A stretch of DNA of 64,000 nt from Sphingobacterium hotanense (GCF_008274825.1 NZ_CP030848.1:3223618-3287617), one strand, 5' to 3'. Shown: positions 7,417 to 16,839, counted from the first letter of the stretch. A program made the numbers and translations. Notes: generated from the sequence alone by a model not told the origin.

Positions 7417-10400
7417 ATGATTCATTTCTTCGTGAACCAATCGAACACAGTATATGCTGTTCAAACCCAGAAAGACCTTTCTACCGAGGATATCGCTAAA
7501 CTAAACTGGCTTTTTGGAAATGCTAACAAACTCGACGATCAAACTTTAAATGACTACTATGTAGGGCCTCGCGCCGCAATGGTAACTCCATGGAGTACTA
7601 ACGCCGTAGAGATTACTCAAAACATGGGCATTGAAGGGATTATTCGTATCGAAGAGTTTCAAGCAGTTGATGCGGAATTCCATGAGTTCGATCCGATGAT
7701 CTCTCAGAAGTATAGCGCGTTGACACAAGATATGTTTACCATTAATATCACGCCGGAACCTATCTTGGATATCGCCGATATTGATGCTTACAACAAATCT
7801 GAAGGCTTAGCATTAAGCCCTGAAGAAGTAGATTACCTTAACCGCCTTTCAGACAAGATTGGGCGCAAGTTGACAGATTCGGAAGTTTTTGCTTTCTCAC
7901 AGGCAAACTCTGAGCATTGCCGCCATAAAATCTTCAACGGAACATTCGTTATCGATGGCGAAGAGCAACCTACTTCCCTATTCAAATTGATCAAAAAGAC
8001 ATCAGAGACAAATCCTAACGATATTGTCTCTGCATATAAAGACAACGTGGCTTTTGTAAAGGGGCCACGAGTTACACAGTTTGCACCCAAATCGGGCGAT
8101 AAACCTGACTACTACGAGGAGAAAGAATTTGACTCGGTTATTTCTGTAAAAGCAGAAACGCACAACTTCCCTACGACGGTTGAGCCGTTTTCAGGTGCCG
8201 CTACAGGTTCTGGTGGTGAAATCCGCGACCGCCTTGCTGGTGGTCAAGGTGCATTGCCTTTAGCAGGTACAGCAATCTACATGACGGCTTACTCTCGCTT
8301 ATTGGCAGATCGTCCATGGGAAAAGGGTATGGAAGAGCGCAAGTGGCTTTACCAAACGCCAATGGATATTTTGATCAAAGCATCTAACGGGGCTTCGGAT
8401 TTCGGAAATAAATTCGGACAGCCATTGATTACTGGTTCGGTATTGACTTTCGAGCATGAGGAAGATGGCCGCAAATTGGGATACGACAAGGTCATCATGC
8501 AGGCTGGCGGTATTGGCTATGGTAAATTGGATCAAGCTAAAAAACATCAGCCAGAGGCTGGCGACAAGATCGTTATCTTAGGTGGTGAAAATTACCGTAT
8601 TGGTATGGGCGGTGCAGCGGTGTCTTCAGCGGATACTGGTGCATTCGGTTCAGGTATCGAGTTGAATGCTATCCAACGTTCAAACCCAGAAATGCAGAAG
8701 CGTGCTGCGAATGCTATTCGTGCATTTGTAGAGTCCGATCATAACCCTATTGTGTCGATCCATGATCATGGTGCTGGTGGACACTTAAACTGTTTATCAG
8801 AACTAGTGGAAGATACAGGTGGTTTAATCGACCTTGATAAACTTCCGGTAGGTGACCCAACCTTATCAGCAAAAGAAATTATTGGTAATGAGTCCCAAGA
8901 ACGTATGGGATTGGTTATCGCTCAAGAAGATATACAGAAGCTAAAAGATGTTGCTGATCGCGAACGCGCTCCTATGTATGCCGTAGGTGATGTGACAAAC
9001 GATCATCGCTTTACTTTCGAATCAGCGACTTCCGGTGCTAAACCGATGGACTACGCTTTAGAGGATTTCTTCGGATCATCTCCAAAGACCATCATGAACG
9101 ATAAGAAAGTCGAGCGCAAGTACGCTGACCTATCTTATCAGGCGGATCAAATCCCTGCATACTTAAATCAAGTTCTTCAATTGGAGGCTGTCGCGTCTAA
9201 AGATTGGTTAACAAATAAAGTAGACCGTTGTGTGGGTGGACGTGTTGCAAAGCAACAATGTACGGGTCCATTGCAATTACCATTGAACAATGTGGGCGTG
9301 ATGGCGCTGGATTACAAGTCGACAGAAGGTATCGCTACGACCGTAGGACATTCGCCGCTAACGGCTTTAGTCGATCCTGTAGCTGGTTCTAGAAACGCGA
9401 TTGCTGAAGCATTGTCGAACATTGTTTTCGCGCCGATCAAAAACGGATTAAGCGGTATTTCTTTATCGGCCAACTGGATGTGGGCATGTAATAATGAGGG
9501 CGAAGATGCTCGTTTGTACCAAGCCGTTAAAGGTTGTTCTGACTTTGCGATCGCTTTAGGAATCAACATCCCAACAGGTAAAGACTCCTTGTCGATGAAA
9601 CAGAAGTATCCGAACGGAGAAAACGTTATTGCACCGGGAACAGTGATTATTTCGGCCGCAGGAAACTGTACAAACATTAATAAAGTAGTAGAACCTACGT
9701 TGAACAAAAGAGCTGGTTCGATTTATTATATCAACCTTTCTAAAGATAGCTTCAAATTAGGAGGTTCTTCTTTTGCGCAGATCAACAATAAGATCGGTTC
9801 GGAAGTACCTACTGTAAAAGATGCGAACTACTTCAAAACCGCATTCAATACGATTCAGGATCTAATTCAAGAAGATCAAATTGCTGCAGGTCATGATATT
9901 GGCTCAGGCGGTTTAGTTACGACATTATTAGAGATGTGTTTTGCTGACGTTAATCTTGCTGCAAACTACGATTTGAGTGGATTGAACGAACAAGACAGCG
10001 TAAAAGCCTTGTTTAACGAAAATATAGCGGTTGTTCTTCAAGCGAAAGACGATGCTGTATTCGAGAAAACAATGGCTGAGGCGCAGATCGACGCGGTGAA
10101 GATTGGACAGGCAATTGAAGGTACTTCGGTAAGCTTCAAAAACAATGCGGACAACTTCACATTTGATGTTGCAGAAACCCGCGATACATGGTTCAAAACA
10201 TCGTTCCTTTTGGATCAGAAGCAGTCGAAGAACGGAACGGCGCAAGCGCGTTTCGACAACTACAAGAACCAACCATTGCAATTTAACTTCCCATCGCATT
10301 TTGATGGAAAGAAACCTGCAATCGATGGAAATAAGGCACGCCCGAAAGCGGCTATTATTCGCGAGAAAGGTTCTAACTCGGAGCGCGAAATGGCTAACGC

Positions 10401-11091
10401 TATGTATCTTGCTGGCTTTGACGTGAAAGACGTGCATATGACCGACTTAATCAGCGGACGCGAAACCTTAGAAGACATCCAATTTATAGGAGCTGTTGGA
10501 GGTTTCTCCAACTCTGACGTATTAGGTTCGGCAAAAGGTTGGGCTGGGGCATTCTTGTACAATGAGAAAGCAAAAACAGCCTTGGATAAATTCTTTGCTC
10601 GTCCAGACACACTATCGGTGGGTATCTGTAATGGATGTCAATTGTTCATGGAGTTGGAATTGATCAACCCTGAGCATAAGGTTCATGGCAAGATGCGTCA
10701 TAACAATTCGCAGAAACACGAGTCTAACTTTGTTTCGGTGAAAGTACAGGAGAACAATTCGATTATGTTGTCAACATTAGCAGGCAGCACTTTAGGTGTA
10801 TGGATTTCACATGGTGAAGGAAAATTCAATCTTCCAGAATCTGAGGATCAGTACAACATCGTTGCGAAGTATGCTTATGATCAATATCCGCATAATCCTA
10901 ATGGATCTGACTTCAACACCGCGATGATGTGTGATAAGACAGGTCGCCACTTAGTGACTATGCCACATATCGAACGCTCCACTTTCCAATGGAACTGGGC
11001 TAACTATCCAGAAGGACGTCAAGACGAAGTGACTCCTTGGTTAGAAGCATTTGTTAATGCGCGCCAATGGATCGAAAATCAAAACAAATAA
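7417..11091 (+). CDS. purL: Phosphoribosylformylglycinamidine synthase (single-chain PurL)
   Basis: Fourth step of purine synthesis: converts FGAR, glutamine and ATP to FGAM. The 1224-residue protein is the large one-polypeptide form that joins PurS-, PurL- and PurQ-like parts. Visible: N-terminal PurS-like region (1-150), FGAM synthetase core with ETHNFPTTVEPFSGAATGSGGEIRD and the repeated AIRS-type domains (about 220-950), and a C-terminal glutamine amidotransferase with the nucleophile in GICNGCQLF and His in ISHGEGKF. The amidotransferase reads GGFSNSDVL where GGFSYGDVL is common. Start ATG 7417 fits the conserved N-terminus. It is monocistronic, ending in a strong terminator. Confidence 0.97.
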   Translation: MIHFFVNQSNTVYAVQTQKDLSTEDIAKLNWLFGNANKLDDQTLNDYYVGPRAAMVTPWSTNAVEITQNMGIEGIIRIEEFQAVDAEFHEFDPMISQKYSALTQDMFTINITPEPILDIADIDAYNKSEGLALSPEEVDYLNRLSDKIGRKLTDSEVFAFSQANSEHCRHKIFNGTFVIDGEEQPTSLFKLIKKTSETNPNDIVSAYKDNVAFVKGPRVTQFAPKSGDKPDYYEEKEFDSVISVKAETHNFPTTVEPFSGAATGSGGEIRDRLAGGQGALPLAGTAIYMTAYSRLLADRPWEKGMEERKWLYQTPMDILIKASNGASDFGNKFGQPLITGSVLTFEHEEDGRKLGYDKVIMQAGGIGYGKLDQAKKHQPEAGDKIVILGGENYRIGMGGAAVSSADTGAFGSGIELNAIQRSNPEMQKRAANAIRAFVESDHNPIVSIHDHGAGGHLNCLSELVEDTGGLIDLDKLPVGDPTLSAKEIIGNESQERMGLVIAQEDIQKLKDVADRERAPMYAVGDVTNDHRFTFESATSGAKPMDYALEDFFGSSPKTIMNDKKVERKYADLSYQADQIPAYLNQVLQLEAVASKDWLTNKVDRCVGGRVAKQQCTGPLQLPLNNVGVMALDYKSTEGIATTVGHSPLTALVDPVAGSRNAIAEALSNIVFAPIKNGLSGISLSANWMWACNNEGEDARLYQAVKGCSDFAIALGINIPTGKDSLSMKQKYPNGENVIAPGTVIISAAGNCTNINKVVEPTLNKRAGSIYYINLSKDSFKLGGSSFAQINNKIGSEVPTVKDANYFKTAFNTIQDLIQEDQIAAGHDIGSGGLVTTLLEMCFADVNLAANYDLSGLNEQDSVKALFNENIAVVLQAKDDAVFEKTMAEAQIDAVKIGQAIEGTSVSFKNNADNFTFDVAETRDTWFKTSFLLDQKQSKNGTAQARFDNYKNQPLQFNFPSHFDGKKPAIDGNKARPKAAIIREKGSNSEREMANAMYLAGFDVKDVHMTDLISGRETLEDIQFIGAVGGFSNSDVLGSAKGWAGAFLYNEKAKTALDKFFARPDTLSVGICNGCQLFMELELINPEHKVHGKMRHNNSQKHESNFVSVKVQENNSIMLSTLAGSTLGVWISHGEGKFNLPESEDQYNIVAKYAYDQYPHNPNGSDFNTAMMCDKTGRHLVTMPHIERSTFQWNWANYPEGRQDEVTPWLEAFVNARQWIENQNK

Positions 11092-11112
11092 GTTGGAAAT
11101 AACGCAATATGA

Positions 11113-11151
11113 AACAAGGGGCTTTCTAAAAAGAAAGCCCCTTGTTATTTA
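11113..11151 (+). terminator. purL terminator
   Basis: Perfect 15-bp stem AACAAGGGGCTTTCT / AGAAAGCCCCTTGTT (11113-11127 with 11132-11146), AAAA loop, then ATTTA. It also lies just beyond the 3' end of the converging lipoprotein gene and may serve both strands. Confidence 0.9.
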
Positions 11152-11174
11152 TCATGTGATTAATCGAAGATTCG

Positions 11175-11981
11175 TTAGATAGACAGTGTTTTTGCGACTG
11201 TTAAAGCATTCATATCAATATTGATTACTTTCACTTTTCCACCTTCCATTACGAAGAATACATTCTCGTTGAAGTTTTGCGCGTTATTTCCCGAACCATA
11301 TATGCCTCTTTCATCAATCGTGATGTTCATGTTTGCTACACCACTCGCATTGGTTTTGGTAATCAATTTCTGAAGCACCTCACCTTTCGTTAGGGCATAG
11401 TGCGTTTCGATATTCTTGATCAGCGCATCGGATAAGCGATTTCCTGCGCCATACCAGTAGATTTCACGATTAGCCACTGGCGTCGATCCTTTTTTCACGG
11501 TCAATGCTAACTTCGCAACATCCCTTGTATAAGTTCCGGCAGCGGGCTCGCTAATGACCATGGCAACATGTGAAACCGGTTCGCCTTCTTTCACTGTAAA
11601 CTTAAGCAAGCTCGGCGACTGTGTCTTCGAGGTGCTGGTGATGCAATAGTAACCATCGCTAAGCAATTTCTTACGCAAAGTAATTGCGTAAAGGGTCTTT
11701 CCGACGTACTCACTGACATTAAATGTAACAGAATCAGTTCCGGTCTTGAAGGCACCAACTGGCAAAGATTTCAATGGAGTAAACTTGTCGTAAGTTGTAA
11801 AAGGCTGTTCGCTCAGATATACACGTGCACCTGCCGAACGATAAGGTGCTACTGCGACTGTGTAAGTTACGTTTTTGTGGCTTGCATTCGCTAAATCTTC
11901 TCCTACGTCGTCCTTAGAACAACTCACAGAAAAAAGCATAACAATCCCAGTTAAAAGCAAAATAAGAGGATTTCTTTTCAT
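11175..11981 (-). CDS. Lipoprotein of unknown function
   Basis: A 268-residue exported lipoprotein: MKRNPLILLLTGIVMLFSVS then Cys21 followed by SKDD, a typical Bacteroidota SPII site whose acidic residues after the Cys fit surface export. The body looks beta-rich, with two similar-sized regions (about 40-140 and 145-268), and contains no motif I recognise. The stretch VKKGSTPVANREIYWYG followed by TNASGVANMNITID resembles an Ig-like (Big-type) fold, suggested only. No neighbour points to a role; it is transcribed alone, towards the purL terminator. Confidence 0.75.
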   Translation of the reverse strand: MKRNPLILLLTGIVMLFSVSCSKDDVGEDLANASHKNVTYTVAVAPYRSAGARVYLSEQPFTTYDKFTPLKSLPVGAFKTGTDSVTFNVSEYVGKTLYAITLRKKLLSDGYYCITSTSKTQSPSLLKFTVKEGEPVSHVAMVISEPAAGTYTRDVAKLALTVKKGSTPVANREIYWYGAGNRLSDALIKNIETHYALTKGEVLQKLITKTNASGVANMNITIDERGIYGSGNNAQNFNENVFFVMEGGKVKVINIDMNALTVAKTLSI

Positions 11982-12143
11982 AGGTATTTCTTGTAATTAA
12001 ATTCCTATAACTCACGCAAATTAAATGCAGTATATGGTAATTTCGGTTTAAATAAATTCGGTGTTCAAACAAGTTGTTTAGAATACTCTCCTGCATAAAG
12101 TTATATCATTCGAGAGTTGGATTTTTTCGTTAAATTGTAGTTT

Positions 12144-13028
12144 ATGGATAACAACAAAATGTCTAGTCGAGATACAAAACTAAAAGAAGTTGAAACATGG
12201 ATTACCAGCAATCCGGACATACGAGCAGCCTTGTTGACCAGCTCCCTAGTAAATCCCTTGGCGCCTGTCGATGTTTATAGTGACTTAGATATCGAGTTGG
12301 TCTTCGACGATCCAACAATTTACAAGCATAGTAAAGAAAGGATCTACCAGTTTGGTGAGCCTTTAAATATATATGAAGAGGATGAAAGTTATTTTGACGG
12401 CATACATGCCATGAAAATGGTGCAATATACAGATGGTGATAAAATCGATTTTAAGTTATATGGCAAACAACAATTCATCGCCGAGACGCAGAAGAATCAG
12501 CTTCCCGAGGACTGGGATATCGGCTATCGGGTGCTGATCGATAAAGATAATCTCACACAAAATCTTCTACCACCCTCCTATCAGGTTTCAATTATCAAGA
12601 AGCCAAGCGAAGCGCAGTTCAATAAGGTCTATCGGGATTTCTGGTGGGATGTTAGTTACTTACCAAAGTGCCTAAACCGAGGCGATCTGTTCTACTATAA
12701 GTTTATGTTTGAGCACATCATTCGTTTGGACTATTTAGAACCCATGATTGAATGGTATATCGGCGCCAATAACGATTGGGGAGTCAGCAGCAATAAGCGT
12801 GGTCGATTGTTCGAAAAATACCTATCGAAAGAAGAATGGTCGCTCGTAAAAGCTACATTTGCCGGTGCCGATATGAACGAAAACTGGCAAGCTTCCTTCG
12901 CCCTGTTGAAGGTTTTTCAGCGGTTTGCTGAAGGTGTGTCAAGTGCCCTTGAAATTGATCTAGATGATGGTTTATCCGATAGAACCCTACAATTCTTTGA
13001 AAGACAACACCAAAAATTTAAAAGATAA
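12144..13028 (+). CDS. ANT(6)-like aminoglycoside 6-adenylyltransferase family protein
   Basis: A 294-residue nucleotidyltransferase of the AadE/ANT(6) family, which adenylylates streptomycin in resistant Gram-positive bacteria. The N-terminal block DIRAALLTSSLVNPLAP and YSDLDIELVFDD correspond to the family pattern (RIRAVIMNGSRTNPNAP, QDYDIVYFV in ANT(6)), and DGDKIDFKLY supplies the third acidic residue. The usual GS(R) after the first strand is SS(L) here, so catalysis could differ. The C-terminal half (residues 150-290) is helical with many aromatics, as in the family. Genomic copies in environmental Bacteroidota are common, so a resistance phenotype should not be assumed. An alternative start at Met6 is possible. 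Confidence 0.85.
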   Translation: MDNNKMSSRDTKLKEVETWITSNPDIRAALLTSSLVNPLAPVDVYSDLDIELVFDDPTIYKHSKERIYQFGEPLNIYEEDESYFDGIHAMKMVQYTDGDKIDFKLYGKQQFIAETQKNQLPEDWDIGYRVLIDKDNLTQNLLPPSYQVSIIKKPSEAQFNKVYRDFWWDVSYLPKCLNRGDLFYYKFMFEHIIRLDYLEPMIEWYIGANNDWGVSSNKRGRLFEKYLSKEEWSLVKATFAGADMNENWQASFALLKVFQRFAEGVSSALEIDLDDGLSDRTLQFFERQHQKFKR

Positions 13029-13069
13029 AATAAATATGTATCTTTAATCACAAATTAGGACTTACCATT

Positions 13070-13306
13070 GTGGACGCTGTATTAAATCAATTTTCATCTC
13101 CTTTGTTCTTATGGCAATGCTTTGTTATCTGCGCGTTGGCTATGATGATCATAGCTTTGATACAGGTCGCTAGAAATAAGCATCTAAATCTTTTCAACTC
13201 GATTCTTATCGCGTTGATCATTGTACTGGTGCCATTTTTCGGAAGTCTGTTTTATTTTTTATTCAACAAGCGAATCAAAAACCGCCACGCGCAGCTGCAA
13301 GCCTAG
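13070..13306 (+). CDS. Small PLDc_N-type membrane protein
   Basis: 78 residues from a GTG start at 13070, with an AGGA element 9 bases upstream. Two transmembrane helices (about 12-34 and 40-65) separated by a short polar loop (VARNKHLN), then the charged tail FNKRIKNRHAQLQA. The pattern of two helices with GSLFYFLF resembles the phospholipase D nuclease N-terminal (PLDc_N) family, which occurs alone in many Bacteroidota. No catalytic domain is attached, so it is not an enzyme. It lies 41 bases after the ANT(6)-like gene; a TATCTTTA promoter-like element is in that gap. Confidence 0.75.
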   Translation: MDAVLNQFSSPLFLWQCFVICALAMMIIALIQVARNKHLNLFNSILIALIIVLVPFFGSLFYFLFNKRIKNRHAQLQA

Positions 13307-13360
13307 CCTTTGGGTAGTAGTTAGTATTTAGTAGTTAGTATTTAGACCCTAAATCGGAAG

Positions 13361-13690
13361 TTAGATCTTAGATATAAGACATTAGATATCAGACCCGATC
13401 CTGACAATCTTTTCATCTTTCCTTTCCTGGTTCGGACAAGATATTAGATAGGAGACATTAGATATCAGACGCGATCCTGACAATCTTTTCATCTTTCCTT
13501 TCCTGGTTCAGACAAAATTCCCATCCTGATAATTCTTTCATCCTTCCTTTCCCGGTTCAGACAAAACTCCCGATCCTGATAATCCTTTCATCATTCCTTT
13601 CCTGGTTCAGACAAAATTCCCTTTCCTGATAATCCTTTCATCCTTCCTTTCCTGGTTCAGACAAAACTCCCGATCCTGATAATCCTTCGA
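13361..13690 (+). repeat. 50-bp tandem repeat block with TTAGAT-rich leader
   Basis: Six copies of a unit beginning GATCCTGAtAATC and containing TTTCATCCTTCCTTTCC and TGGTTCAGACAAAA. Copies begin near 13397, 13473, 13522, 13572, 13622 and 13672 (the last is cut short), so the period is 76 once and then about 50. The first two units are each preceded by TTAGATAT-AGACATTAGATATCAGAC. No open frame. The same unit occurs at 63763-63900, so this is a dispersed intergenic repeat family of the genome. Confidence 0.9.
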
Positions 13691-13710
13691 ACATTTCGCT
13701 CGCGTAAGCA

Positions 13711-13743
13711 TAAAAAAAACAGCTACCCTCTTTCGAGGATAGC
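13711..13743 (-). terminator. Minus-strand terminator
   Basis: On the minus strand AGCTATCCTC pairs with GAGGGTAGCT around a GAAA loop, with one mismatch, followed by a run of eight T. It is about 200 bases beyond the antiporter stop codon, so the antiporter transcript has a long 3' tail or a separate small RNA ends here. The gap 13744-13944 holds no open frame that I can support. Confidence 0.75.
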
Positions 13744-13944
13744 TATTCTCATTACCATTTTAAAAACGTCGTTTATATTAATATACAGTGTGGAAACTAT
13801 ATCTCATGAATGATAGGAATCTATAAGTATAATAAACTCCCTAAAAACGATTATTATTAATTATTTGTTAAGTTACAATCTTTATTTGATTCCTACACTA
13901 TGAGTTACTAAAGGTTTCCAGTTACCTTGGGGATACCTATTTAT

Positions 13945-15546
13945 TTACTTTCGGTTTAATCTCGATTCCTCGAGATCAAGATTATGTTCCAATTCTCTAA
14001 GGAGCGCATCGTCGTATTTCTTCTCGGTATGCATGGCATATAATGTTTTCCGGCGTTGATTGATGACGTCTTGTGTCACTCTTTTATAGAGGTCTTTTTC
14101 ATTGGCGATTCGGATTTTAGACTCTTCGTCGATACTGGAAGCCGAAGTATCTAATCGTCGCTTCATTTGCGTGTAAATCGCTTTTACAGTAAAGCTCTCC
14201 CGCAGTTCATTGGCATATTTTTCTTCGACAAGCTTCATACCCTCGCGTGCCAAACGATAGCGGATCGCTTCAATCTGAACCTCTTCCGGAATCTCCTCGG
14301 AATTACCTTCCAATTTTATTCCTTTAATAAGCCACGGCAATGAAAGCCCTTGTACGACGAGGGTGATCAGAATGACAACGAAGGTGATGAATAATATAAG
14401 GTTACGATGCGGGAATGCTGTTCCATCGCTCAAAGTAAGGGGGATTGCCAGCGCTGAGGCCAGCGACACAACACCCCGCATACCTGCCCAACCAATGACT
14501 AGGGGAAGTTTCCATCCCGGCGAGGCTTCGTTCTTCCGAACGCTTTTGAAAATCATTCTTGGGATAAAAGCCGCTCCATAGATAAATACGATCCGTAAGA
14601 CGATAATAATCGCTGTAATACATAAGGCCATCTGAATTGCCCACTCCATCGAGACGTCTTCAATCCCCGCAATAATTATGGGAAGCTCAAGACCAATGAG
14701 GATAAACACGAAGCCGTTCAACAGAAATCCTACTGTATCCCATACTTCGCGCGTTTGAATGCGCGTATGATAATCCATATAATCCTTCGCGCGAAATGAT
14801 AAAAACAGACCACCCGCTACGACAGCTAGCACACCCGACCATTCGAAATGCTCCGCAACGATATACATAATATATGGGGCGATCAATGTGATGGGGGTTG
14901 TGATACTCGACGATTTAGCAACATAACGGAGGAAAAAATAAAGGATATGCCCAATCACCAAGCCGACAAATATCCCCATAATGGCAAGCGTAAAGAAATT
15001 GACGATGGCCTCTTGCGGTTCGAAACTTCCTGTAATGATCACCGCTAAAGCTAGTCGGAATACGGTAAGAGAGGCTGCATCATTGACTAAGCTTTCGCCC
15101 TCCAACAATGTGATACCACGTTTCGGCATATTTACGCCTTTGAGAACAGAGGTTGCAGCGACAGCATCCGGTGGGGAAATAATCCCACCCAAGAGAAATC
15201 CTAAGGCTAGCGTAAAGCCCGGAATAATCTGTACAGAAAGATAAGCGACGGCTAGCGATGTAACAAACACCAAACCGAAGCCCATGATCATAATAGACCT
15301 TTTATACTTCCAGAAGCTGTTCCATGAGGTATACCAGGCGGCTTCAAAGAGCAAAGGCGGCAGGAAAATAAGAAATACAATATCAGGATTGATGCTAACT
15401 TCGGGCATTCCGGGAATCAACGATATCGCTAATCCACCGATAACCAACAGGATAGGATATGAAATACTAAAGCGCTGACTAATCACGAATAACATGGCCA
15501 TGAAGAAAAATAGCACCATGACCAACAAAATATTAGATTCAATCAT
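13945..15546 (-). CDS. Na+/H+ antiporter (CPA1 family)
   Basis: A 533-residue inner-membrane exchanger with about 12 hydrophobic segments in residues 1-415 and a cytoplasmic charged tail (420-533). Family signatures are FLPPLLFEAAW (amiloride-region motif), the SPPDAVAATSV segment carrying the transport Asp, and EGESLVNDAASL with the ND pair. The length and cytoplasmic tail match the NhaP/YjcE type group. It would exchange Na+ (or K+) for H+ in pH and salt balance; ion preference cannot be told from sequence. Transcribed divergently from rlmF, with only 33 bases between the start codons. Confidence 0.92.
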   Translation of the reverse strand: MIESNILLVMVLFFFMAMLFVISQRFSISYPILLVIGGLAISLIPGMPEVSINPDIVFLIFLPPLLFEAAWYTSWNSFWKYKRSIMIMGFGLVFVTSLAVAYLSVQIIPGFTLALGFLLGGIISPPDAVAATSVLKGVNMPKRGITLLEGESLVNDAASLTVFRLALAVIITGSFEPQEAIVNFFTLAIMGIFVGLVIGHILYFFLRYVAKSSSITTPITLIAPYIMYIVAEHFEWSGVLAVVAGGLFLSFRAKDYMDYHTRIQTREVWDTVGFLLNGFVFILIGLELPIIIAGIEDVSMEWAIQMALCITAIIIVLRIVFIYGAAFIPRMIFKSVRKNEASPGWKLPLVIGWAGMRGVVSLASALAIPLTLSDGTAFPHRNLILFITFVVILITLVVQGLSLPWLIKGIKLEGNSEEIPEEVQIEAIRYRLAREGMKLVEEKYANELRESFTVKAIYTQMKRRLDTSASSIDEESKIRIANEKDLYKRVTQDVINQRRKTLYAMHTEKKYDDALLRELEHNLDLEESRLNRK

Positions 15547-15557
15547 TTATTAATAGG

Positions 15558-15565
15558 TATCTTTG
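15558..15565 (+). promoter_or_regulatory. -7 promoter element of rlmF
   Basis: TATCTTTG is a perfect TAnnTTTG match 14 bases before the ATG at 15580, giving a 5' leader of only a few bases. It also overlaps an upstream in-frame GTG at 15565, which argues that translation starts at 15580. Confidence 0.65.
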
Positions 15566-15579
15566 TGTGCATAAAATTA

Positions 15580-16467
15580 ATGGAAAATATCTCAAAAAAT
15601 TTACATCCCAGAAATAAGTTCAATAAGGCTTACATTATTGAACAACTGGCTAAGAATACGCCCGATTTGCGCAAGTATATCATTCAGGTGGACCATGACC
15701 ATTTGTCGATAGACTTCACGCACCCAGAGGCCGTATTCCACCTGAACAAGGCTTTATTAAAAACAACTTATGGTATCAAAGGTTGGCGCGTTTTGCCAAA
15801 AAGTTTGGTACCAACGGTTCCTGGTCGTTTAAATTATATACATTATCTAGCGGATTTGCTTGGTGGAAAAACAGGTAGAGGCGTCCATATTTTAGATATA
15901 GGCACCGGCTCTAGCATCATCTACCCTATTTTAGGCGTTAAAGAATATGGCTGGCTTTTTACGGGATCTGAAACGCATGTCCCTTCACTCATGAATGGCA
16001 ATGCGATTCTTAAGGATAATCCGGAATTGGCAAAGTCCATCCGTTTAAGACAGCAGAATAATCCGAAAAATATACTGAAGGACATCATCCTCCCGAAGGA
16101 ATATTATGATGCGATCATGTGTAATCCTCCATTTTTTAAGTCGCAAGAGGATCATGAAGCACAAGTGTCGAGAAAAAATAAAAACCTTCGTATATCACAA
16201 GACGCGAACTCCAACTACCAAGGGCTCTCCACTGAGTTGTGGACAGATGGTGGTGAAAAGAAGTTCATTACCCAGCTAATCTACGATAGCTTCACGTTTA
16301 AAAATCAGATAGGATATTGTACAACCTTGGTATCCAACAAGGAGAATATTAAACCACTGCGGGCTATTCTAGAATACCATAAAGTGGCGGACATTCAAGT
16401 GATCAATATGTCGCAAGGCAATAAGATCAATAGGATCCTCGCTTGGAAACTAAGTGACAAGAAATAA
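15580..16467 (+). CDS. rlmF: 23S rRNA (adenine(1618)-N6)-methyltransferase RlmF
   Basis: Methylates N6 of A1618 in 23S rRNA using S-adenosylmethionine. 295 residues from ATG 15580. Family-specific N-terminus (LHPRNKFNKAY), then the Rossmann SAM-binding motif LDIGTGSSIIYP, and the catalytic N6-methyltransferase motif NPPFF in MCNPPFFKSQEDH. C-terminal part ends with RILAWKLS, as in family members. Start codon chosen because the promoter element covers the only earlier candidate. Monocistronic; ends in a bidirectional terminator shared with yajC. Confidence 0.94.
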   Translation: MENISKNLHPRNKFNKAYIIEQLAKNTPDLRKYIIQVDHDHLSIDFTHPEAVFHLNKALLKTTYGIKGWRVLPKSLVPTVPGRLNYIHYLADLLGGKTGRGVHILDIGTGSSIIYPILGVKEYGWLFTGSETHVPSLMNGNAILKDNPELAKSIRLRQQNNPKNILKDIILPKEYYDAIMCNPPFFKSQEDHEAQVSRKNKNLRISQDANSNYQGLSTELWTDGGEKKFITQLIYDSFTFKNQIGYCTTLVSNKENIKPLRAILEYHKVADIQVINMSQGNKINRILAWKLSDKK

Positions 16468-16502
16468 GAAAAGGGCTATCTGACATGCAGATAGCCCTTT
16501 TC
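16468..16502. terminator. Bidirectional terminator between rlmF and yajC
   Basis: Perfect 15-bp stem GAAAAGGGCTATCTG / CAGATAGCCCTTTTC around an ACATG loop, with an A-run on the left and a T-run on the right so that it works on both strands. It separates the convergent rlmF and yajC operons. Confidence 0.9.
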
Positions 16503-16524
16503 TTTATACGCTATTTTGCGCTGC

Positions 16525-16839
16525 TTACGCAGTTTTCGCATTTGCAGCCTTAGAAGCATCTAATGCAACGGCAGTTTTATCAAAACGGATCTTAACACCA
16601 TTACCTACATCTACTAAGAACGTAGTATCACCTACTTCAACGATTCTTCCGTGAATACCCGCTGTAGTTACCACTTTAGAGTTTACAGTTAATTCTTCGA
16701 TATATTTTTTATGGTCTTTTTGCTTTTTCATTTGTGGTCTAATCATAAAGAAATAGAATACCACTACCATTAATAAAATTGGAAGGAATTGCATTAATCC
16801 ACCTCCACTTGCTGCTTGTAATAAAATAGTTGAAATCAT
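16525..16839 (-). CDS. yajC: Preprotein translocase subunit YajC
   Basis: 104-residue membrane protein of the SecDF-YajC accessory complex of the Sec translocase. One N-terminal transmembrane helix (about residues 17-33, FLPILLMVVVFYFFMI) followed by the signature RPQMKKQKDHKKYIEEL, then a small basic/beta domain (VVTTAGIHGRIVEVGDTTFLVDV) and an Ala-rich tail. Last gene of nusB-DUF1573-yajC, 30 bases after the DUF1573 gene. secDF is not in this window. Confidence 0.95.
   Translation of the reverse strand: MISTILLQAASGGGLMQFLPILLMVVVFYFFMIRPQMKKQKDHKKYIEELTVNSKVVTTAGIHGRIVEVGDTTFLVDVGNGVKIRFDKTAVALDASKAANAKTA

Noticed and set aside
9928..10437. 169-residue minus-strand frame inside purL
   Set aside because: Shadow of the purL amidotransferase region; composition is that of an antisense frame.
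13361..13690. CRISPR array
   Set aside because: Units are contiguous 50-bp tandem repeats without unique spacers, and there are no cas genes.
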